Source: Nilaparvata lugens (lineage: Eukaryota > Arthropoda > Insecta > Hemiptera > Delphacidae). Taken from it: a stretch of 64,000 bases of DNA. Numbering within the stretch: the stretch's first letter is position 1; each line of letters starts with the position of its first letter. Below, piece after piece: positions 58,008-64,000 of this stretch. The DNA lies in NCBI RefSeq assembly GCF_014356525.2, contig NC_052507.1, positions 53,817,819 to 53,881,818 on the forward strand, in the 5' to 3' direction. The notes beneath the pieces are model-generated. The model was given only the letters and a program-made list of their open reading frames with translations, ran no database searches and was not told where the DNA came from. A program made the translations under genes and the position numbers.

Positions 58008-61000
58008 GCAAGTTTCTTTAGGTTTATTAAACATTCATAATCATATATGTAACTTGTAAGAAACTCATGCATCTCATGTAAAAAACAAATATATTTTCAA
58101 TACAAAGAGCAAGCTAGTAAAGGCTTCTTTGTATTGATGAATCAATCTATTTCAATTATTCAGCTCATATATGAAAACATGAAAATAAAATGATCAGATT
58201 TTTGTATAATCTTTTGTTTCAAGTATTGTAAGTCTAAAATTTACATTTACTATAACTGCTTTAGAAACCTTCATATGATTATGAAACCTTCATAATCATT
58301 TCAATCATTTCGATACTTCATAAGTCTAATTTGCTTGTTCAGAAATAAATATTTGTTCAACTGCATGATAGAAAGATAAATAGAGTTAATTTTGGATTTA
58401 TCTTGGAACAAATATTGAATTGATAGAGAATATTAGCAATAGTTTCATCTGTTCGTTTAGAATTCATGTTCTAGACAATTAATTTGAATGAGTGGTAGGA
58501 TAATAAATTATATTCATAACAGACATCCATTAGACTCAATAGCCTAGAGGGCATTTCTAAATATTTTCACAGCTTATCAGTGAATACTATTCCTGATCTG
58601 CTCAGCTCCAAAGACTCAAATGTAAAGGCAATTTACTTAGAAAGTTATTTCTTACAGAATAAGTATTCTATAAAATATCATATTTAAAAGAAAAGTAATC
58701 CTAAGAAAATCATAAGTAGGAGTTAACAAATACAATAACTTTACTTAGAGTTACTGTTTCCTTATTCTTAATTTCAATATGCACAGTGTTCCATGGAGAG
58801 GTTTACACGTTTAATTTTATATTACTTGCTTATTCATGCACCGAACTTTTTCGTATTTTACACAGTTTACAAAGTAGGTTCTCAAAATATTCTGGGAAAA
58901 TTTCTGGTCTCCAATCTTCGTAGAAACAAAATGGCAGCATATTGAAAATTTTAATGAGTTGGTAAAATTTTCAATATGCCGCCATTTTGTTTCTATGAAG
59001 GTAAGGGAGCTGAAATTTCCCTAGAATATTTCTAGAACCTACTTTGTAAACTGTGTAAAATTTGAAAAAGTTCGATGCATGAATGAGCACGTAATATAAA
59101 ATTAAACATGTGAACCTGTTCGTGGGACACGGTGTGTACATTCAACATAATGTAAATTAGAATATGAAATTTAACCCCATCCTCTCAATTTTCATTTATC
59201 TTATCAATTGCACCTCCACTCTACTTTCAGTTGTGTAATTGTCCTTTCTTGTTTTATTTGTGTAGTTTTTTCGAACAAAAACCAGAACGAAAAACGAAAT
59301 CCGATTGGAAAAGAGTTACCCCAGTTACCGATAAGCCGCCTACCCCTGTCGTCAAACCTTTATCCACAGGTGACACAGTCAGGAGGCTGTTTTCACCGGA
59401 AAGTGAGAACTCTGCTCAAAATTGCGGCGTGCTTTCTTCTCCAATCAAACAAGTAAGCAAGCAACAATTCAATGTTTCTGTAACACATTATGGAAATGGT
59501 CTTAATAAGCTAAGAAAATTATTTTGAATTCGTGGCTATTCACTGTGAAATTCGGTTTTGTGTTGGTGATCTTTTAGTATTCAAGTTTCGTGTTGGTGAC
59601 CCTTTTGTCTTTGAATATATTTCATATTGAAAGTTTAAATTTTAAAACTTTATTAAAAGTTTGCAGGTTTTATAGAATTTTTATTGTAAATACCTCATCA
59701 GTCGACAATAATATTGGAAAATGGCATTTGTGATTCTCACTTGAGATACCGACGAACTCATTATTTGAGCTTTTGAAGAATTAGCTTCCTTATCAATAAG
59801 TTCGAGTACAGATTAGACTATTGACAGGAAATAATAAACAATTATGCTGAAATCTCTCTTTAAATTCCATTAAACATTCCAAGTCTTGACTTTTTTACCG
59901 AAAACCATGTAAATAAGTAATTTAATTGACCGAGCGAAGTGAGGTCCAAGATTCAAGTCGATGGTTTTGTATTACTCCTTATGTTTATATGTTTTTATGT
60001 TCCGCATTTACAGCTAAACGTGGCAATAGATTTCAATGAAATTTAACAGGTATGTTCCTCTTTAAATTGCGCGTCGACGTATATACAAGGTTTTTTGTAA
60101 TTTTGCATTTTAAGGATAATACAAAAGGAAAAGGAGTCTCTTTCGAACGCCAATATTACCGTAAAATTCAGACTATAGATATTTTATTCATCATAAATCA
60201 GCTGTCGAGTGGATTATTGATTGCATGCAATGACGCATGCAATTAATATCCCAATGTAATTTGGTAAAAAATCAGCTGTCGTGTGGACTATTAATTGATA
60301 GCGATGAGGCATGCAATATTGATAACTCAAAGTAGCTTATTATATTCTCTCGACTTTTCTCTGCTTTCAACTCGGTAAGCTTTTAATGATAGTAGCATTG
60401 TCGTTTACAACAAATTATTAGCATTCTAATGATAATAGTTATAATTAATATTAATAACTATTGTCCATACAACATTTCAAACAGTCATTAGTTGTTCAAA
60501 CACCGATATCTCGCCGACACGTCAGAACAGGACATAATTAACTCTGATGGAGGTTGTGGTTTTTAACTGCGCGAGGTCTACTGTTCACAGAACTACTAGT
60601 ATAATTTCTTTACAGTTAACTTTTGTTTGTTCTCATTGTGACTTTCATGTCCTTTGAGTTTACATTCGAATAAAAGTAGGTACTTCTATTAAGAAACAAA
60701 ACATAATCTCGATAGCTCTCATCATAAATGGATGCTTCTATTATTACTTCTGAAAGAATTAATCATGCAAATTAATTTTTTTATTTCTTTCAATATTATA
60801 AACAACCAAACAACGATATTATAATGCACTACACTTATAATCTTGGAAAATATAATCTGTAGAATGAAAAAATAACTCTACACCTTTAATAATTTTTTCC
60901 TCCACCTACTGTCTAAAGTACTTACTTTACTCCCTGAAACCTAATACTAAAGTGTCACTTTTTCGCTCTCGGTACTAAAAAACAGGAAAACTCCCTAGGG

Positions 61001-63272
61001 AGTAAAAGTGACTCCATTTAAATAACATGGGGAGCATCTCTATTTTGAAACTTACATTGTAATAGGTTAGAAGGTCTAAGCTCAGATGAGAAAGCATAAT
61101 AGAGGTGTCTGTCATTGAGTCAACTGAATTCAATAACACAACCAGAAATTTGATTAACTCATGAAATATATGTTTGTATGATAATTATTATATTCTTAAT
61201 ATTAGTAGACGATAAAAATTTATACAATTTTTAAAATATTTTATTCTATTCAAAATACCAGCCAACAAATATTTTTGATTTGCAATTCAAATCTGAACCG
61301 CGTGATCTGGAGTCAGCCATTTTTGGTAGCTGCTCAGCTGATATAATTGTTACAAGTTTTGCCGATAGATAGCGCAATCGGCAGTGCCAATCAGACGACC
61401 GGTTTTTAGGTTTTAGATTTAGGTTATGTTGTTAGGAATCATTGTCACCAATACGTAAGTTATTAGAATGATTTTATTTGCAGTTTCTATAGAAAAATGT
61501 AGATGGAGGAAAAATGTTGTGTACATCACGAGCGAAAAATACTTTTTCTCCCTCAGGAAAATTGCTGCCCTCGGCTTCGCCTCGGGCTTCAAACTTTTTC
61601 CCACAGGGAGAAAAAGTCGCACTTTTCACTCTAGATATACAAATAACTAATAAGCAATTATTAAAAAATATTTAAAACTGTTACAAAGGCAAAAACCCGA
61701 AGTTTTTATTGTAATAGTTGGTTATACCGAACACAAGAGTGTGTGGACGTCAGTTAGATAGTGTTTTGGTGTACCATCTTGCATTGAATAAGAATTTGTT
61801 GATCGATATTTGGTTTAGGAAACTTTCGCAACATATCCAGATAAATTCTTCCTGCAATTTTTATTATCTTGGATAATGATGGCTGTTGTAGCACTCTGGG
61901 GTCCAGAGCAATTTTTAACCCAAATACAGCTAGCGTTTGTTATGGATTTTGTAATATCAAACTATCACAATAAAAAGTGAAGTATTTGTCTTTATAGAGC
62001 TATAGGCTGTATGAATTCTGAACGATGACCCAAATTTGAAGTTCCAGTAAAAATAATTCCTGATCCTCTTATATGGCAGGCGGGAGACAGCATGCATGCT
62101 GTGTTGGTGATGTTGCACACCAAATACAGCTGTAGGCCTATATCTTCATTGAATAATTTATTATGAATATTATTATCATCATCATCAAAGTTTCAATGTT
62201 ATTTTTGAAACACTATATAATCGTAGGCCTATAATTTATAACGCTATACATTTCTCATACTCTATTATATAATAAACAAAATAATTATTGGTTTATAGGC
62301 ATAATGACGCATCATCACGTCTGAACTACTGGACTGATTAACTTGAAATTTATATATAGATTCTTAATTTACCAAGGATGGTTATAGGCCTATTTTATTT
62401 TCTTCAGTAGGTCAAATGTTCAGTTTGTCTTGTTCTTAATTAGACCCTCGCGGAGCACGAGTTACCTGCTAGTCATTAATAAACGTTTTTGTTACTTGTA
62501 TTGACAATTCGAACAACTTTATAGGCTACATTAAAAACTTTTTTCGAAAAACTCGCGATCTCTTTATTATTTATTGTTTCATTGTTTGAAAGATAATTTA
62601 TTTTTTATTTTCTAAATATTATTTCTATAAATTGTATGATTTTAATATGTTTCTTCACAGAGAACGCACAATGCTGACAACCGTTACTCTGTCAATACCA
62701 GAGGCGCGCCACAAATACTCTTCAACCCTCAAACTGGGCATTACGAACAAGTTAATCTATCAATGAACTATCCTCCCATTCATCATCAGCCCAGTAATAG
62801 TAGCACCATCGTACTTCCTTCTCAAGGTCAAGCCAATTTGAGACAAGTGATCTCACCTCCTAACCAAGCTGGACCTTGGAATGGCCCTCATGTGACGTCA
62901 CCTCCGAACCAAGTAGGGCCGTGGAGTGGCCCTCAATTGAGGTCAACGCCAGTTCAAGGTCACCCTCAGAGGATGAATGGTTCTCAAGTAATGTTACCCA
63001 ACCAGCCAGGACCTTGGAGTAATTTTCAAGGTGTTAGCCTAGTGATGTCTCCTCCAAACCAAGGTGGCCCTTGGAGTAATACTCCTCAAGTCATCCAAGG
63101 TCAAGGTGTCCAAAAGATCAATGCTATACAGAGTGCCCCACTAGTCATGTTACCTTCCAACCCGTCTGGGAATCTTCAAGGTATGATGTCACCCCCAAGC
63201 CAAACCGGTCCTTGGAACAGTATTCCACTGGGTGGTTCCCAAACCACACCACTAAGTCATGGTGCCCAAAAG
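57934..63272 (+). CDS. Proline-rich protein, possibly codanin-1-like (partial gene span)
   Basis: Three plus-strand exons (57934-58007, 59266-59452, 62661-63272) have consistent phases (0 in; 2/1; 0/0) and join to about 290 residues without a stop. The first exon has FTKTDFVIFFLNYLRSQT, similar to the EFVPFLLNFLREQS block near the N-terminus of codanin-1 (Drosophila discs lost), a histone-chaperone (ASF1)-binding protein. The rest is proline-rich and disordered-looking, as in that region of codanin. The match is short, so identity is tentative. Start and end of the gene are outside what I could find. Confidence 0.5.
58008..59265. other. Intron between the first two exons of the codanin-1-like gene
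   Basis: AT-rich, holding the inverted-repeat element at 58781-59137 and nothing else recognisable. Confidence 0.5.
58781..59137. mobile_element. Foldback/MITE element with ~170-bp arms
   Basis: The left arm (to ~58950) and right arm (from ~58962) are reverse complements with scattered mismatches; shared blocks include TTTACACAGTTTACAAAGTA and AACAAAATGGC.GCATATTG. The loop is only about 12 bp, so transcripts would form a long hairpin. It lies in an intron of the codanin-1-like gene. Confidence 0.85.
59266..59452 (+). CDS. Exon of codanin-1-like gene
   Basis: After TTTATTTGTGTAG the exon begins with one base completing Ser, then FFEQKPERKTKSDWKRVTPV, KPPTPVVKPLSTGDTVRRLF, SPESENS and SPIKQ before a CAA|GTAAGC donor. 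The VRRLFSP motif could correspond to the basic ASF1-binding motif of codanin, which is speculative. A competing frame meets TAA exactly at the donor. Confidence 0.7.
59922..60139 (+). repeat. Dispersed repeat, copy 2 (inverse of 38345-38560)
   Basis: Begins TAATTGACCGAGCGAAGTGA and runs through TTGCGCGTCGACGTATATAC to GGAAAAGGAGTC. Copy 1 lies in the opposite orientation. Confidence 0.75.
61490..61640. repeat. Repeat-like GC patch with local palindrome
   Basis: CTTTTTCTCCCTC.. and its complement GGGAGAAAAAG flank CCCTCGGCTTCGCCTCGGG. A related block with CGCCTACGGCTCGGGCG occurs near 19045, suggesting a family of short GC-centred elements. Confidence 0.5.
62661..63272 (+). CDS. Long exon with repeated NQxGPW motifs
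   Basis: A TTCTTCACAG acceptor is followed by 204 codons in phase 0, starting THNADNRYSVNTRGAPQILF and ending at AAAAG|GTGAGC. It contains five imperfect SPPNQxGPW(N/S) motifs separated by 15-35 residues and is rich in Pro, Gln, Asn and Ser with almost no charged residues. If the donor is not used, the frame ends at TAA 63297-63299. GC content is higher than in the flanks, supporting coding. Confidence 0.75.
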
Positions 63273-63349
63273 GTGAGCAATGCACAAACTTTGTACTAAT
63301 TTCTATTGTGTAGGGAATATTCATATTTATAAAATACTTTTTTCAATCC

Positions 63350-63429
63350 ACAGAGTGTCCCAAAAGTCACTACTATTGAATTTTGTTCCCTAAGCTGTAT
63401 AATGGGTAGTGACTTTTGGCCCACTCTGT
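63350..63429. mobile_element. 80-bp inverted-repeat element
   Basis: The left arm ACAGAGTGTCCCAAAAGTCA and right arm TGACTTTTGGCCCACTCTGT pair over 24 bp with two mismatches around a 32-bp loop. This is a solo short MITE-like hairpin just after the exon ending at 63272. Confidence 0.75.
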
Positions 63430-64000
63430 CCAAACCGTCAAACTATTTCTTTCTATTTTATCCATTTTTCATATCTATGCTACTTGGTTTTCCTGATTCC
63501 AATATTCAATTAATTCTATTATCAAATAATAGATCAACTGAGAATTAAAATATTATCTTCAATTAATACTATAAATATGATACTAATCATTATTATTAAA
63601 TTTATAATATTATATTAAATACATTATTTTAAAAAAATATTTCAGAAATAGATGCCCAACCTTATAATTTTCTCTATTTAATTTATGAATCTCTCTTCAA
63701 CCAGTAGCGTGTTGTTTTAAATAATTAGAAAATATTACTATAACGTTTTTGCATGTATGAAAAACATGACCCAAATAGTGGCATCTCGACTTCTATGCCA
63801 TATAGAGGGAGCCACATGTCAGTCCTAAAATCTTAATTAGAAACTTCGTATGTTTGTGAACATTGATTTGCTCATTTACGCTATTTTTTTAGAAACACAT
63901 TTTTTCTTCTATATTAGTCACTAGTTTTATGTAGTTAATTAAATTTCAATTCGAGACCTGACATTTACTTGTTAACTTGAAGTATATTTTGTGTTAATTG
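63430..64000. other. Non-coding end of window
   Basis: AT-rich, presumably intron; no exon recognised. Confidence 0.5.

Larger units (their letters stand above)
59453..62660. other. Intron of the codanin-1-like gene
   Basis: Contains the dispersed repeat 59922-60139 and a GC-richer repeat patch at 61490-61640. No further exon recognised. Confidence 0.5.

Noticed and set aside
59208..59456. 82-codon ORF in the alternative frame of the exon at 59266
   Set aside because: It ends in a TAA formed by the splice donor and cannot join either neighbouring exon in phase.
1..64000. CRISPR array, prophage, bacterial operon, tRNA or rRNA genes
   Set aside because: None seen; intron-containing genes and LINEs show this is nuclear insect-type DNA.

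Overview
This is a eukaryotic, AT-rich window with short exons, long introns and many transposon remnants. It looks like an insect, and I infer a hemipteran, most likely a planthopper. The reasons are the insect miR-277/miR-34 pair, recurrent 'taggcctata'-type sequence, and dispersed repeats that I associate from memory with Nilaparvata-like genomes. The species call is inference; the gene calls below rest on sequence.

Layout. (1) 1-17738 and 20258-38159 are two direct copies (A and B) of the same ~18 kb segment, separated by exactly 100 N (17739-17838) and 2.4 kb of other sequence. Each copy carries, on the + strand, a mir-277 hairpin, then a mir-34 hairpin 7.6 kb downstream, then the last coding exon of the RNA polymerase subunit RPB8 1.3 kb further on. 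Each also carries several MITE-like elements, a (CA)n tract and an internally deleted PIF/Harbinger transposon. The copies differ by SNPs and indels. Copy A is cut by the gap, so a retained second haplotype is more likely than a true tandem duplication. (2) 38160-41534 is unique sequence dominated by a ~1.08 kb near-perfect palindrome and a scattered 17-bp hairpin motif. (3) 41535-54959, minus strand, is the IMP3 gene (U3 snoRNP / small-subunit processome). Four exons are placed with matching splice phases; the 5' exon or exons were not found. Its 11.2 kb intron holds a series of minus-strand non-LTR retrotransposons: a 476-bp 5'-truncated insertion with a 14-bp target-site duplication, a decayed RT, a fragment with a PHD-finger ORF1, and an apparently intact two-ORF element (ORF1 416 aa with PHD finger, ORF2 953 aa endonuclease-RT). 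(4) 55.4-56.2 kb is a GC-rich ~280-bp tandem repeat. (5) 57.9-63.3 kb, plus strand, has three phase-compatible exons of a proline-rich protein whose first exon resembles the N-terminal region of codanin-1; that identity is tentative.

How the genes relate. mir-277 and mir-34 form a conserved insect microRNA cluster. Here they lie on the same strand as RPB8 and upstream of its last exon, so they may sit in an RPB8 intron. RPB8 (+) and IMP3 (-) are convergent. No CRISPR array, bacterial operon, rRNA or tRNA was seen. Most short ORFs in the window are chance or repeat-derived.
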